Source: an uncultured Oceanospirillaceae bacterium
GTDB taxonomy: Bacteria > Pseudomonadota > Gammaproteobacteria > Pseudomonadales > Balneatricaceae
DNA: 64,000 nucleotides
NCBI GenBank assembly: GCA_913057435.1
Contig: CAJXNY010000003.1
Span: 62,001-126,000, forward strand
Reading direction: 5' to 3'
A model generated the notes under the pieces. The model was not told where the DNA came from. It was given only the letters and a program-made list of their open reading frames with translations, and did not search any database. The position numbers and the translations under genes were made by a program. Shown here piece by piece: positions 39,167-48,584 of the stretch (position 1 is the first letter of the stretch; each line of letters opens with the position of its first letter).

Positions 39167-39880
39167 TCACTCCTTATGCTTAAAAACTAGAAACCCTAAA
39201 ATATCCCTGCTCCGACAAAACCCTAACGCCTGAACCTCATCATCAGGAAAGCGGGCCGTACCAAACACAGCATCCCACAAAAATGGGCCGTAGTTGTAGC
39301 GATGCACACCTTTCTGATGGTGCACCAAATGCATCTCTGGCGTCTGGATTATGTAACCAACCCACCTGAAGCGCCGATCAAGGCGAATATTGGAGTGATG
39401 AAAAACCTCCAACCCCCCTTCAATCAAAAGAGCAAATGCAACAGCGACAACTGACACATCGAGCAAAATTTTACCTAAAAATACCAATAGAACTGAATTT
39501 GCGACAACCTCTACAGGATGCCTATAGAAAGCGATTCTCGCCTCCATATGACTAGGCGAATGGTGGAAAGTATGTAGGTACTTCCATGCAATGGAGTTAC
39601 TATGTTTAAAGCGGTGAAACCAATAATTAGAGAATGAATATACTAGATAAAACCCTCCTCCCTCGATCCACCACTCACTGAAAATCTTCATTCCAATGGC
39701 TGGAAACTCTATCCAGAGAAGAAATGTAACACGCAGCCAGAAAATGGCAAAAAAACCCAGGAGAACCCAGTACAAGCCAAAAAAAGGCGGTCTCTGGTGA
39801 TTATGACTGGGATACAAACGCTCAAATACATGGAAAAGCAAATAGATAGCAAGCTGAAGTACCATAAAAATTGGTAACAT
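39167..39880 (-). CDS. Sterol desaturase / fatty acid hydroxylase superfamily protein
   Basis: A 237-residue integral membrane di-iron oxygenase. Three histidine clusters are visible: HRFKH (HxxxH), HTFHH (HxxHH) and HLVHHQ (HxxHH), with FHHSN between, among four hydrophobic segments. The family hydroxylates or desaturates lipids at the membrane. The gene is noticeably more AT-rich than core genes nearby. It has a clear RBS (CGAGGAT) and leads an operon with the HTH-like gene. The lipid substrate is unknown. Confidence 0.85.
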   Translation of the reverse strand: MLPIFMVLQLAIYLLFHVFERLYPSHNHQRPPFFGLYWVLLGFFAIFWLRVTFLLWIEFPAIGMKIFSEWWIEGGGFYLVYSFSNYWFHRFKHSNSIAWKYLHTFHHSPSHMEARIAFYRHPVEVVANSVLLVFLGKILLDVSVVAVAFALLIEGGLEVFHHSNIRLDRRFRWVGYIIQTPEMHLVHHQKGVHRYNYGPFLWDAVFGTARFPDDEVQALGFCRSRDILGFLVFKHKE

Positions 39881-40014
39881 ATCGATCCTCGATTAGTTCG
39901 TTCCATTAGGAAAAACCAATACTACCGAAGATCGATATCCTTCAACTCAAACGCACCCCTTCGACTAACGAATAAGACTAAAAAACCACAAGGCTTTCAT
40001 TCAGTCACTGCATT

Positions 40015-40224
40015 TCAGGCTACCATATCATCATCTTTATCAGCTGATGGTAGCCCCAATCTCGCCGCCTCCATACGCTTTTGAATTTCCTCACGATTTA
40101 TCTTCACATCACGCGGAGCATCAATACCAAGCGTTACTTCACTTCCATTATTTCTTAAAACACGCACAACAATATTGTCCGCAATAACAATGCTCTGTCC
40201 TGTGTAACGCGTCAGTATCAACAT
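40015..40224 (-). CDS. csrA: CsrA/RsmA family RNA-binding regulator (accessory paralogue)
   Basis: A 69-residue CsrA protein that would bind GGA motifs in mRNA leaders. It starts MLILTRYTGQSIVIADNIVV and keeps the RNA-contact residues Leu4, Thr5, Arg6 and the arginine of INREEIQKRM (Arg44 in E. coli numbering). The sequence is clearly divergent from E. coli CsrA (for example TRYTGQSIVIADN for TRRVGETLMIGDE). The usual alaS/tRNA-Ser neighbourhood is absent; instead it is divergent from a phage-type regulator. I infer an accessory copy. RBS AAGGAA precedes the start at 40224. Confidence 0.88.
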   Translation of the reverse strand: MLILTRYTGQSIVIADNIVVRVLRNNGSEVTLGIDAPRDVKINREEIQKRMEAARLGLPSADKDDDMVA

Positions 40225-40327
40225 TCCAATTTCCTTATATAATCGCCTGCATTCATTGCAGGGCACTACTGTCCTGAGAAGCATAACTGGGTAACAAACA
40301 CCAAAAAACCCAAATATGGCTTATGTT

Positions 40328-40357
40328 TTGACAAATTAACCCATAAATGGGTAAATA
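40328..40357 (+). promoter_or_regulatory. Promoter with an operator palindrome for the S24-fold regulator
   Basis: A -35 box TTGACA at 40328-40333 is followed about 17-18 bp later by TAAAT. The spacer holds the palindrome ACCCATAAATGGGT (40339-40352). Binding there would block RNA polymerase, so autorepression is the natural reading. Further CCCA/TGGG half-sites lie at about 40288-40314 toward csrA. Confidence 0.65.
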
Positions 40358-40390
40358 TCCACAGGCAAGCTTGAAGTAGAGTTATACAAT

Positions 40391-40978
40391 ATGAAAACGC
40401 TAGGCGAGCGCATTGCGCATATACAGAGTAAAACAGGCGCACGCTGCCTGCAGGATGCAGCCAATATCCCTCAGTCAACACTGAGCCGCTATATCCGAAA
40501 CCAATCTGTTCCACCCGTTGACCGCGTTGTCGCCATGGCTGCAGCGGGAGGTGTGAGCGCTGGATGGTTAGCCGCTGGAGAAGGCGAGCCTGCAGAACAA
40601 ACGACTACTTTCACCGGGCTCACAGCCATCACAGGAGAGCCCTGCCAGAAAATATCCTTTGACCCGCAATATCTGTCCGACCTTGCCGGTGCACCAGCAC
40701 AGCTAAAAACGTACGCCCAGAACAGTGATGCCATGCACCCAACCCTTCAGACTGGCACCCTCACTCTGATCGATATAGAGCAAAACAGGGCTATGGAAGG
40801 TATATACCTGCTTGAGATGATGGGCCAGCTCAGTATCAGACGGCTACAACCCACCCCGAGCAACACACTGCTAGTACTTAGCGATAACCCCACTTATCAA
40901 ACACACACCCTGCACTCAGACGAATTTCAGAATATCAAAATCATCGGCCGGGTAATCTGGTACGAAACTCGCTGCTAG
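40391..40978 (+). CDS. Phage CI/Mu-c-like transcriptional regulator with inactive S24 domain
   Basis: A 195-residue regulator. Residues 1-65 form a phage repressor-type HTH (AANIPQSTLSRYIRNQSVPP, then GVSAGWLAAGEGEP). Residues 95-195 match the S24/LexA-like peptidase fold (YAQNSDAMHPTLQTGTLTLID ... GIYLLEMMGQLSIRRLQ ... LSDNPTY ... IIGRVIW). The serine of the usual GDSMxPT is alanine (SDAMHPT) and the lysine of VKRL is arginine (IRRL), so self-cleavage should not be possible. It is divergent from csrA and has an operator in its promoter. Probably a prophage-derived or domesticated repressor. Confidence 0.85.
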   Translation: MKTLGERIAHIQSKTGARCLQDAANIPQSTLSRYIRNQSVPPVDRVVAMAAAGGVSAGWLAAGEGEPAEQTTTFTGLTAITGEPCQKISFDPQYLSDLAGAPAQLKTYAQNSDAMHPTLQTGTLTLIDIEQNRAMEGIYLLEMMGQLSIRRLQPTPSNTLLVLSDNPTYQTHTLHSDEFQNIKIIGRVIWYETRC

Positions 40979-41008
40979 ACAGCCCCTTCACAGGGTTTTC
41001 TTCAGCAC

Positions 41009-41042
41009 AAAAAAAAGCGCCTACCCAGCCAGGCAAGCGCTT
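41009..41042 (-). terminator. Likely terminator of the glycine/serine operon
   Basis: AAGCGC (41015-41020) pairs with GCGCTT (41037-41042), with an inner GCCT/AGGC option; the minus strand continues into a run of eight U. It is about 170 bp past the gcvP stop. Two GC-rich hairpins without U-runs lie closer to the stop, at 41158-41182 and 41185-41204. Confidence 0.75.
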
Positions 41043-41210
41043 AAAACCATATTTGCTTTTACAGGTTGTGCCAGTAACTGACACAGTATCCGCGCAGGCG
41101 CGAATAAGGGTGTGGTGGCTTACACATGAGGGGAGAAACCACCACTAAACAGTAGATCAGCGCCCGCCTGACGCAGGCGCTGTACAGGCCGCTAACACGG
41201 CCTGGTTGCC

Positions 41211-44102
41211 TCAGTCTTCGTCGCGGTAAGCGTCGATGCCTGGGCAGGAGCAGATGAAGTTACGATCACCGTAGACGTTGTCGACACGGTTAACCGCAGG
41301 CCAGAACTTCGCAGTACGGGCCGACTCAGACGGGAATGCCGCCTCTTCACGGGTGTATGGACGATCCCATTCACCGATCACATCTGCCTGGGTGTGTGGT
41401 GCACGACACAGCGGGTTGTTATCAGCAGGCAAAGAACCGTTGTGAACACGGTCGATCTCGCCACGGATTTTAACCATCGCATCAATGAAGCGATCCAGCT
41501 CTGCTTTAGACTCAGACTCAGTCGGCTCGATCATCAGCGTGCCCGCAACCGGGAACGACATGGTCGGCGCGTGGAAACCGTAGTCCATCAGACGCTTGGC
41601 GATATCTTCTTCAGAAACACCGGTCTCTTCTTTAATCGGGCGAATATCAACGATGCACTCATGGGCAACCTTGTTATTACGACCGCGATACAGAATCGGG
41701 AAGTGTTCGCCCAGCTTCTCTGCCAGGTAGTTCGCACCCAGAATGGCATTCTGTGTGGAGTGCTTAAGGCCGTTTTTACCCAGCATACGGTTGTACATCC
41801 AGGTGATCGGCAGGATAGATGCAGAGCCGTAAGGCGTTGCAGCAACCGCACCGTTCTCCGGGTTCAGACCTTCAACGGGTGTCACCTTGTGGCTGGCGAG
41901 GAACGGTGCCAGATGACTCTTAACACCGATAGGACCCATACCAGGACCACCGCCACCGTGTGGGATAGCAAAGGTTTTGTGCAGGTTCAGGTGGGATACG
42001 TCAGAACCGATCAGGCCTGGCTTGGAGATGCCAACCTGAGCGTTCATGTTCGCACCGTCCATGTAAACCTGACCGCCACACTTGTGGATGATCTGGCAGA
42101 TCTCAACGATATCTTCTTCGTAGATACCATGCGTAGACGGGTATGTGATCATTAGGCAGGACAGGTTTTCTGCATGCTGCTCAGCTTTTTCAGCCAGATC
42201 AGCGACATCAACGTTACCGTTCTCATCACAGGCCGTTACGATGATCTTCATATCCATCATCGCTGCAGACGCAGGGTTAGTACCGTGCGCAGAGGATGGG
42301 ATCAGACAAACGTTACGGTGACCTTCACCGATAGACTCCTGGTACTTACGGATCGCCAGCAGGCCAGCATATTCACCGGAAGCACCGGAGTTAGGCTGCA
42401 GGGAAACTTTGTCGTAACCGGTGATTTCAACCAGCTGGTCTTCCAGCGAGTTCAGCATCGCCAGGTAACCTGTCGTCTGATCGGCCGGTGCAAACGGGTG
42501 CATGGTCGAGAATTCAGGCCAGGTAACCGGGATCATCTCTGCGGTTGCATTCAGCTTCATGGTGCAGGAACCCAGCGGGATCATGCCGTGAACCAGGGAG
42601 TAATCCTTGTTCTCCAGACGCTTCATGTAACGCAGCATATCGGTTTCAGCGTGGTAGCTGTTAAACGTCGGATGGGTCAGGACCGCATCTTCACGACGCT
42701 GATCTGCCGCAATACCGGTCGCTTCGCCTGCAACGATGCGCGCATCGATTGCCGCAACATTCAGACCATGGCCGTCACCCAACACCACATCAAACAGCTG
42801 TGCAACGTCAGCAGCCGTGGTGGTCTCATCGAAAGACACACCCAGCTTGCCCGCATCAGTGCTGCGCAGGTTGCAACCTGCCGCCAGTGCACGTGTATTG
42901 ATTGCAGCAGCGTCGTCAGACGTAATTGTCAGTGTATCGAAGTAAGTATCGGTAACCTGAACGCCCTTCTCAGCCAGACCTTTCGCCAGAATGGCGGTCA
43001 GACGGTGGGTACGCTCAGCGATATCTTTCAGCCCCTGAGGGCCGTGGTATACCGCGTAGAAGGCAGCCATGTTGGCCAGCAGCGCCTGCGCAGTACAGAT
43101 GTTAGAGGTCGCTTTTTCACGACGGATATGCTGCTCACGCGTCTGCATCGCCATACGCAGTGCCTGGTTGCCACTGGCATCCACAGAAACACCGATAATA
43201 CGGCCAGGAACAGAACGCTTCAGTTTTTCACTGGCAGCGAAGAAAGCAGCGTGCGGGCCACCAAAGCCCATCGGTACGCCGAAGCGCTGAGCAGAACCCA
43301 GAACAACGTCAGCACCCAGCTCGCCAGGTGATTTCAGTACCATCAGCGCCAGCAGATCAGTAGCAACAGATACCATTGCTTTCTGGTCTTTAGCTTTGGC
43401 GATCAGTGCTGGCAGGTCACAGATTTCACCGGTGGTACCCGGGTACTGCAGCTGCGCACCAAACACATCGTACTGATCCAGTTTATCGGCATCATCAACA
43501 ACGATGTCGTAACCGAAGTATTCAGCACGGGTTTTGATCACATCCAGCGTCTGCGGATGCACATCAGATGCAACAAAGAAGCTGTTGCTCTTTTTACGGT
43601 TAGAACGCTTACACAGGGTCATTGCTTCCGCTGCTGCGGTCGCTTCGTCCAGCAGGGAGGCGTTCGCCAGATCCATACCGGTCAGGTCCATTACCATCTG
43701 CTGGAAGTTCAGCAGTGATTCCAGACGGCCCTGAGCAATCTCTGGCTGGTACGGCGTGTACGCTGTGTACCAACCTGGATTTTCCATCACGTTACGCAGG
43801 ATAACGTTAGGAACCAGAGTGTTGTAGTAGCCCATACCAATGTAGGACTTGTTAACCTTGTTCAGGGACGCCAGTGCTTTCAGTTCTTCCAGCGCAGCGC
43901 GCTCGGAAACACCTTCAGCCATATCCAGCGCATCATCCAGGCGGATTGAATCCGGTACGGTCTGCTCAATCAGAGCATCCAGGGAATCAACGCCCAGCTC
44001 CTGCAACATTGCCTGCTGTTCAGCCGCGTCGGCACTTACGTGACGACGGGTGAATTCAGCATGGTTTTCCAGTTCACTCAGTGCGCGAGTTTCAACAGCC
44101 AT
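41211..44102 (-). CDS. gcvP: Glycine dehydrogenase (decarboxylating), P-protein
   Basis: GcvP decarboxylates glycine and passes the aminomethyl group to lipoylated GcvH. The single 963-residue chain contains both halves that some bacteria encode separately. Motifs are [10 protein letters not shown] near residue 95, [13 protein letters not shown], the duplicated PLP fold, and the Schiff-base lysine in [19 protein letters not shown] in the C-terminal half, plus [12 protein letters not shown]. It is the last gene of sdaA-glyA-gcvH-gcvP, separated from gcvH by a 302-bp structured stretch. Confidence 0.96.
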   Translation of the reverse strand: MAVETRALSELENHAEFTRRHVSADAAEQQAMLQELGVDSLDALIEQTVPDSIRLDDALDMAEGVSERAALEELKALASLNKVNKSYIGMGYYNTLVPNVILRNVMENPGWYTAYTPYQPEIAQGRLESLLNFQQMVMDLTGMDLANASLLDEATAAAEAMTLCKRSNRKKSNSFFVASDVHPQTLDVIKTRAEYFGYDIVVDDADKLDQYDVFGAQLQYPGTTGEICDLPALIAKAKDQKAMVSVATDLLALMVLKSPGELGADVVLGSAQRFGVPMGFGGPHAAFFAASEKLKRSVPGRIIGVSVDASGNQALRMAMQTREQHIRREKATSNICTAQALLANMAAFYAVYHGPQGLKDIAERTHRLTAILAKGLAEKGVQVTDTYFDTLTITSDDAAAINTRALAAGCNLRSTDAGKLGVSFDETTTAADVAQLFDVVLGDGHGLNVAAIDARIVAGEATGIAADQRREDAVLTHPTFNSYHAETDMLRYMKRLENKDYSLVHGMIPLGSCTMKLNATAEMIPVTWPEFSTMHPFAPADQTTGYLAMLNSLEDQLVEITGYDKVSLQPNSGASGEYAGLLAIRKYQESIGEGHRNVCLIPSSAHGTNPASAAMMDMKIIVTACDENGNVDVADLAEKAEQHAENLSCLMITYPSTHGIYEEDIVEICQIIHKCGGQVYMDGANMNAQVGISKPGLIGSDVSHLNLHKTFAIPHGGGGPGMGPIGVKSHLAPFLASHKVTPVEGLNPENGAVAATPYGSASILPITWMYNRMLGKNGLKHSTQNAILGANYLAEKLGEHFPILYRGRNNKVAHECIVDIRPIKEETGVSEEDIAKRLMDYGFHAPTMSFPVAGTLMIEPTESESKAELDRFIDAMVKIRGEIDRVHNGSLPADNNPLCRAPHTQADVIGEWDRPYTREEAAFPSESARTAKFWPAVNRVDNVYGDRNFICSCPGIDAYRDED

Positions 44103-44404
44103 AGTTTTCTAACCTGTAAATTGCCTGTACCGCAGCCTGAAGGCTATCGAGTGCTCTGTGAGGATGGCCGGCTTATAACGCCGTTTGCCCAGAACACGAC
44201 TGCCACTGCAGTACGGCTGAATTAGTGTAAACCCTGGTTGTACACTGCCGGACTCAAAGAGCCCGGCAGGCACAGGGTTGCGGGTCGGGCCTGCACTCCT
44301 TCCCCGCTTTGCCACCACTGGCTGCCGAAGCAGCTGGCGGTGTAGAAGATTGATTGGAGGACAATCAGAGAAGCATCACACCTATTCGTGATGCCACTCT
44401 ACAA
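44103..44404 (-). ncRNA. Candidate structured RNA element between gcvH and gcvP
   Basis: No gene fits in this 302-bp gap. Base-paired stems cover much of it: 44373-44394 (GCATCAC/GTGATGC), 44352-44366 (GATTG/CAATC), 44313-44342 (CACC/GGTG enclosing GCTGC/GCAGC with a UUCG loop on the transcribed strand), 44280-44307 (GCGGG/CCCGC), 44230-44279 (AACCCTG/CAGGGTT enclosing CTGCCGG/CCGGCAG), 44169-44183 (CGGC/GCCG) and 44134-44145 (AGCC/GGCT). The minus strand would be the RNA. No B12 box or glycine-riboswitch core is recognised. It could be a riboswitch-like leader, a processing site or an attenuator. Confidence 0.5.
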
Positions 44405-44797
44405 TCAAGCTTCTTCGGCAACTTTCTGCTGGTACGCTTCAGCGCCCATCAGTGCGTCAACTTCAGCCGCATCAGACAGCTTGATCTTGGCGATCCAGCC
44501 CTCTCCAAATGGTGCTTCGTTAACAGTTTCTGGCGCATCTTCCAGCGCTTCGTTTACAGCAACAACTTCACCAGAGATCGGTGAGTAAATGTCGGATGCT
44601 GCTTTAACGGACTCAACCAGAGAGAACTCTTCGCCCTTCTCTACTTCGCGGCCCACTTCTGGCAGCTCAACGAATACTACGTCGCCCAGCAGTTCCTGCG
44701 CGTGATCAGAGATCCCCACAGTCACGGTGCCGTCACCGTTATCCAGAATCCATTCGTGAGACTCAGCAAACTTCAGGTTAGACGGTACGTTGCTCAT
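44405..44797 (-). CDS. gcvH: Glycine cleavage system H protein
   Basis: GcvH carries the lipoyl arm that shuttles the aminomethyl intermediate between P, T and L proteins. The 130-residue protein has the lipoylation site Lys65 in [21 protein letters not shown] and the family start [12 protein letters not shown]. Length is typical. The lipoyl synthase gene at 50.2 kb would supply the cofactor. Confidence 0.97.
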   Translation of the reverse strand: MSNVPSNLKFAESHEWILDNGDGTVTVGISDHAQELLGDVVFVELPEVGREVEKGEEFSLVESVKAASDIYSPISGEVVAVNEALEDAPETVNEAPFGEGWIAKIKLSDAAEVDALMGAEAYQQKVAEEA

Positions 44798-44893
44798 TAT
44801 CGTTACTCTCTTAAAATCAAAAATTATTATGAGGTTACACAGCGATGAAACCGTAAGACCTGATAAACAGCTTCATCACTTTAAAGCGTATAA

Positions 44894-44918
44894 CCAGCGC
44901 CTGTCAGACAGGCGCCGG
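44894..44918 (-). repeat. GC-rich hairpin between glyA and gcvH
   Basis: GCGCCTG (44897-44903) and CAGGCGC (44909-44915) form a perfect stem with a 5-nt loop, extended by two more pairs after one mismatch. It lies 10 bp past the glyA stop in the 129-bp gap. There is no U-run, so it may tune downstream expression or protect the 3' end of glyA mRNA. Confidence 0.65.
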
Positions 44919-44926
44919 TGTCTATA

Positions 44927-46222
44927 TTAACGGTACAGCGGGAATTTTTTGCACAGTTCTGCAACTTTCGCATGAACTTCTGCTTCAACCTTGCTGTTGT
45001 CGTCTGGGTTAGCCGCCAGGCCATCCAGCACGTCACCGATCAGGTTACCAATCAGACGGAACTCTTCAATACCGAAACCACGGGTTGTGCCAGCAGGCGC
45101 ACCCAGACGGATACCGGACGTTACCATTGGCTTTTCTGGATCGAACGGGATGCCGTTCTTGTTACAGGTGATACCTGCACGCTCCAGCGCTTCTTCGGTT
45201 ACGTTACCTTTCAAGCCCTTAGGGCGCAGGTCAACCAGCATCAGGTGGGTATCAGTACCGCCAGTAACGATGTCACAGCCACGCTCAATCAGCGTCGCAG
45301 CCAGCACCTGAGCGTTCGCAACAACACGCTCAATGTAACCTTTAAATTCAGGACGCAGCGCTTCACCGAATGCAACCGCTTTAGCAGCGATCACGTGCAT
45401 CAGTGGACCACCCTGCAGACCAGGGAAGACAGCAGAATTGATCTTCTTGCCCAGATCCAGATCGTTAGACAGCACCATGCCGCCACGTGGGCCACGCAGT
45501 GTTTTATGCGTCGTAGTGGTACAGATATGCGCATGTGGCAGCGGACTTGGGTGAACGCCGGTAGCAACCAGGCCAGCGATGTGCGCCATATCGACCATCA
45601 GGTAAGCGCCAACTTTGTCAGCGATCTCACGGAAGCGAGCAAAGTCGAGCTCACGTGGAATAGCAGAGCCGCCAGCAATGATCAGTTTTGGCTGGCACTC
45701 AACCGCCAGTGCTTCAACGGCATCGTAATCGATACGCTGAGTATCTGGGGATACGCCGTACTGTACAGCGTTGAACCATTTACCAGACTGCGCAGGGCGA
45801 GCACCGTGCGTCAGGTGACCACCGGCATCCAGGGACATGCCCAGGATAGTGTCACCTGGCTGCAGCAGAGCCATGAAAACTGCGCCGTTTGCCTGGGCAC
45901 CGGAGTGCGGCTGTACGTTTACGTACTGCGCGCCAAACAGCTCTTTGGCACGTTCAACGGCCAGAGATTCTGCAACATCAACAAATTCACAACCACCGTA
46001 GTAACGACGGCCAGCGTAACCTTCTGCGTACTTGTTAGTCAGCACAGTACCCTGGGCTTCCATTACAGCCTTGGATACGATGTTTTCAGAAGCGATCAGC
46101 TCGATCTGGTCTTCCTGACGACGAAATTCGTCGTTAACGGCACTCAGCAGTGCGGCATCAGAAGCGGCCAGATCCTGGCTGAAAAACTGCTCAGTTTCAC
46201 TGTTCGGGTACAGATTGCTCAT
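44927..46222 (-). CDS. glyA: Serine hydroxymethyltransferase
   Basis: GlyA interconverts serine plus tetrahydrofolate with glycine plus methylene-THF. The 431-residue chain has [48 protein letters not shown], and the PLP lysine in [14 protein letters not shown]. Slightly longer than the E. coli enzyme at the N-terminus. Its position between sdaA and gcvH points to a glycine/serine catabolic copy; another housekeeping glyA may exist elsewhere. Confidence 0.96.
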   Translation of the reverse strand: MSNLYPNSETEQFFSQDLAASDAALLSAVNDEFRRQEDQIELIASENIVSKAVMEAQGTVLTNKYAEGYAGRRYYGGCEFVDVAESLAVERAKELFGAQYVNVQPHSGAQANGAVFMALLQPGDTILGMSLDAGGHLTHGARPAQSGKWFNAVQYGVSPDTQRIDYDAVEALAVECQPKLIIAGGSAIPRELDFARFREIADKVGAYLMVDMAHIAGLVATGVHPSPLPHAHICTTTTHKTLRGPRGGMVLSNDLDLGKKINSAVFPGLQGGPLMHVIAAKAVAFGEALRPEFKGYIERVVANAQVLAATLIERGCDIVTGGTDTHLMLVDLRPKGLKGNVTEEALERAGITCNKNGIPFDPEKPMVTSGIRLGAPAGTTRGFGIEEFRLIGNLIGDVLDGLAANPDDNSKVEAEVHAKVAELCKKFPLYR

Positions 46223-46268
46223 GGTGTCTGTCTCTACTGTTTATTGTTTTGGTTAGCCAATGCGTGTG

Positions 46269-47648
46269 TTAGCACGCAACCACGTTAACGGCCAGGCCGC
46301 CAGTGGAGGTTTCTTTATACTTATCCTGCATATCGACGCCGGTCTGGCGCATGGTTTCGATAACAGAATCCAGCGATACGTGATGCTCACCGGAGCCACG
46401 CAGCGCCAGGCGGGAGGCGTTGATCGCTTTCACCGCGCCCATCGTATTTCGTTCGATACATGGCACCTGTACCAGCCCGTTGATCGGGTCACAGGTCAGG
46501 CCCAGGTTGTGTTCCATACCAATTTCAGCAGCGTTTTCGATCTGCTCATTGGTACCACCCAGCGCCGCACACAGCGCACCAGCGGCCATGGAACAGGCAA
46601 CACCGATTTCACCCTGACAGCCCACTTCGGCTGCCGAAATCGAGGCGTTGCGCTTATATAACATACCAATGGCTGCCGCCGTGGCCAGGAAGGTACAGAT
46701 ACCCTCTTCGTTAGAGCCCGGCACAAAACGGTCGTAATACGCCAGCACCGCCGGGATCACACCGGCTGCACCGTTAGTTGGCGCAGTTACCACCCGACCA
46801 CCGGCCGCATTTTCTTCGTTGACAGCAATGGCAAACAGGTTAACCCAGTCCATTACCGTCAAATGATCCTGCAACGCCCTTTCCGGATGCTCAACCAGCT
46901 CGCGGCGCATCTCATGAGCGCGGCGCTTGATTTTCAGCCCGCCCGGCAGTTCACCGGTCTGCTCACAACCACGACGGATACAGTTATCCATCACTTTGAA
47001 GATATGCATCAGCTTACGACGCACGTCATCTTTACTGGTATGCGAGTGCTCATTGGCCAGCACTACATCGGCGATGCTCATTTTGTGTTCATTGGCCATC
47101 ACCAGCAGCTCTTTACCATTATCAAAATGGTATGGCACGCTGGTATGTGCACTCGGCGCTTCATCGGCGCTGGCTTCTTCGTCACTCAGAACAAAGCCAC
47201 CACCAACAGAATAGTAAATGGAGTCCAATACGATGATGCCTGCCGCGTCATACGCCTGAAAACGCATACCGTTAGGATGTTTGGGCAGCGATTCACCAAA
47301 ACAGAATGGCACCTGGGTATCAGCATCGAAGTCGATCAGTTTCTCACCCGCCAGATTCAGCTGCTTAGTCTCACGAATCTGTTGAATATAAACGGGCACC
47401 TTGTCTGGATCGATCGAGTCAGGCGCTTCGCCCATCAGACCAACCATCGTCGCGATATCGGTTGCGTGACCTTCACCGGTCATGGCCAGCGAGCCATAGA
47501 GACTGACTTTGACAGCCGTCGTGCTTTCAAACTTCGCTGTGTCTTTCAGCTCCGCCAGAAATCGATTAGACGCTACCATCGGCCCCACGGTGTGGGAACT
47601 GGATGGACCGATACCGATTTTGAACAGATCAAAGATACTTAAAAGCAT
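46269..47648 (-). CDS. sdaA: L-serine ammonia-lyase (iron-sulfur type)
   Basis: SdaA deaminates L-serine to pyruvate using a [4Fe-4S] cluster. This 459-residue single-chain enzyme starts with [23 protein letters not shown], has the [18 protein letters not shown] segment, and cysteines for the cluster in [17 protein letters not shown] and [20 protein letters not shown]. It leads the sdaA-glyA-gcvH-gcvP operon; its RBS is GGAGG. Operator-like palindromes lie in the 297-bp region shared with the divergent XRE-cupin regulator. Confidence 0.96.
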   Translation of the reverse strand: MLLSIFDLFKIGIGPSSSHTVGPMVASNRFLAELKDTAKFESTTAVKVSLYGSLAMTGEGHATDIATMVGLMGEAPDSIDPDKVPVYIQQIRETKQLNLAGEKLIDFDADTQVPFCFGESLPKHPNGMRFQAYDAAGIIVLDSIYYSVGGGFVLSDEEASADEAPSAHTSVPYHFDNGKELLVMANEHKMSIADVVLANEHSHTSKDDVRRKLMHIFKVMDNCIRRGCEQTGELPGGLKIKRRAHEMRRELVEHPERALQDHLTVMDWVNLFAIAVNEENAAGGRVVTAPTNGAAGVIPAVLAYYDRFVPGSNEEGICTFLATAAAIGMLYKRNASISAAEVGCQGEIGVACSMAAGALCAALGGTNEQIENAAEIGMEHNLGLTCDPINGLVQVPCIERNTMGAVKAINASRLALRGSGEHHVSLDSVIETMRQTGVDMQDKYKETSTGGLAVNVVAC

Positions 47649-47822
47649 TACCTGAAGCCTCCAACATTATTATTATCATTCTCGCCAGGCTGCACCTCGC
47701 AGCCGTATGACAAGGGGGCGGAAACATCACTATTTAAAGGATGCATCTGAACCCTGTTTCGCGCTGGTCCGAATCAACTTGAGATGCAGACTAGCAACAG
47801 ATTTCCATTTGAGCAACAAATA

Positions 47823-47858
47823 TTTCCTATAGGAAACTTCGTTTTCTGTTCCGGGAAA
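47823..47858. promoter_or_regulatory. Paired operator palindromes between sdaA and the XRE-cupin gene
   Basis: A perfect palindrome TTTCCTATAGGAAA occupies 47823-47836 and a second, looser TTTC-N8-GAAA palindrome occupies 47843-47858. Their centres are 21 bp apart, two helical turns. A 13/14 match to the first recurs upstream of gcvT. Confidence 0.7.
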
Positions 47859-47945
47859 CATATACTGTTAGCCAGACACCCATAAAACGCATATATACAG
47901 AGAACGCTGCCCCCTCCATTCACGAGGCAGCACCCGGAGAACACA

Positions 47946-48584
47946 ATGGCCGATATATCCCCACTGATGGTGGATGAACAGAACAGCAACCCCCAGATGT
48001 CATTGACACGGGCAGAGACAACATTGTCGCCCATGGAGCTGGGTAAACGTGTTCGCGAAATCCGCCTGAGCCAGAACCTGACCCTGGAAGAAGCCAGCAA
48101 GCTGACCGGCCTGGCCCGCTCCACCCTGTCTAAAATAGAGAACGAACAGATCTCACCCACCTTTGTTGCGGTGCAGAAGCTGGTACAGGGGCTGGGCATC
48201 AACATCCCTCAGCTGTTTGAGCAGCCCGACAACCAACGTAATCAGGCGTCCGGCCGCCGTGACATAACCCGCGCAGGCGAAGGCAAGCCGCACCCTACGC
48301 CCACTTACGAACACGAACTGCTCTCTTACCAGCTTAGCCGTAAAAAGATGCTCCCGTACCGCACCAGCGTGCGCGCACGCAGTTTCGACGAATACGGCGA
48401 CTGGGTACGCCACGACGGCGAAGAATTTCTTTATGTACTGAGCGGTTCATTGCTGTTCTATACCGAGTTTTACGAGCCAGTCGAACTGAACGAAGGCGAC
48501 TCCGCCTACTATGATTGCGATATGGGCCACGCCCTGGTATCAACCAGCGAAGCCGATGCCGTGGTCCTGTGGGTTACCGCCTGA
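47946..48584 (+). CDS. XRE-family regulator with C-terminal cupin domain
   Basis: A 212-residue regulator. After about 30 polar residues comes an HTH_3 domain (ELGKRVREIRLSQNLTLEEASKLTGLARSTLSKIENEQISPT, residues about 31-85), a linker, then a cupin beta-barrel (SFDEYGDWVRHDGEEFLYVLSGSLLFYTEFYEPVELNEGDSAYYDCDMGHALVS). The cupin probably senses a small molecule; serine or glycine is the natural guess from context. The gene is divergent from sdaA and upstream of gcvT, with similar palindromes in both flanking regions. RBS CGGAGAA. Confidence 0.88.
   Translation: MADISPLMVDEQNSNPQMSLTRAETTLSPMELGKRVREIRLSQNLTLEEASKLTGLARSTLSKIENEQISPTFVAVQKLVQGLGINIPQLFEQPDNQRNQASGRRDITRAGEGKPHPTPTYEHELLSYQLSRKKMLPYRTSVRARSFDEYGDWVRHDGEEFLYVLSGSLLFYTEFYEPVELNEGDSAYYDCDMGHALVSTSEADAVVLWVTA

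Noticed and set aside
42174-43331. 385-codon plus-strand frame opposite gcvP
   Set aside because: Arg/Val/Thr-rich antisense reading of a highly conserved gene; no domain, no context.
44230-44310. Possible cobalamin riboswitch (minus-strand GACCCGCAA ... CTGCCGG resembles its 3' part)
   Set aside because: The B12 box AGCCAGGAGACC is not present and the upstream GGTGAAA/AGGGAA core elements are missing, so only a superficial resemblance remains.
44918-46288. 456-codon plus-strand frame opposite glyA
   Set aside because: Antisense shadow with long unbroken frame due to codon bias; composition is not protein-like.
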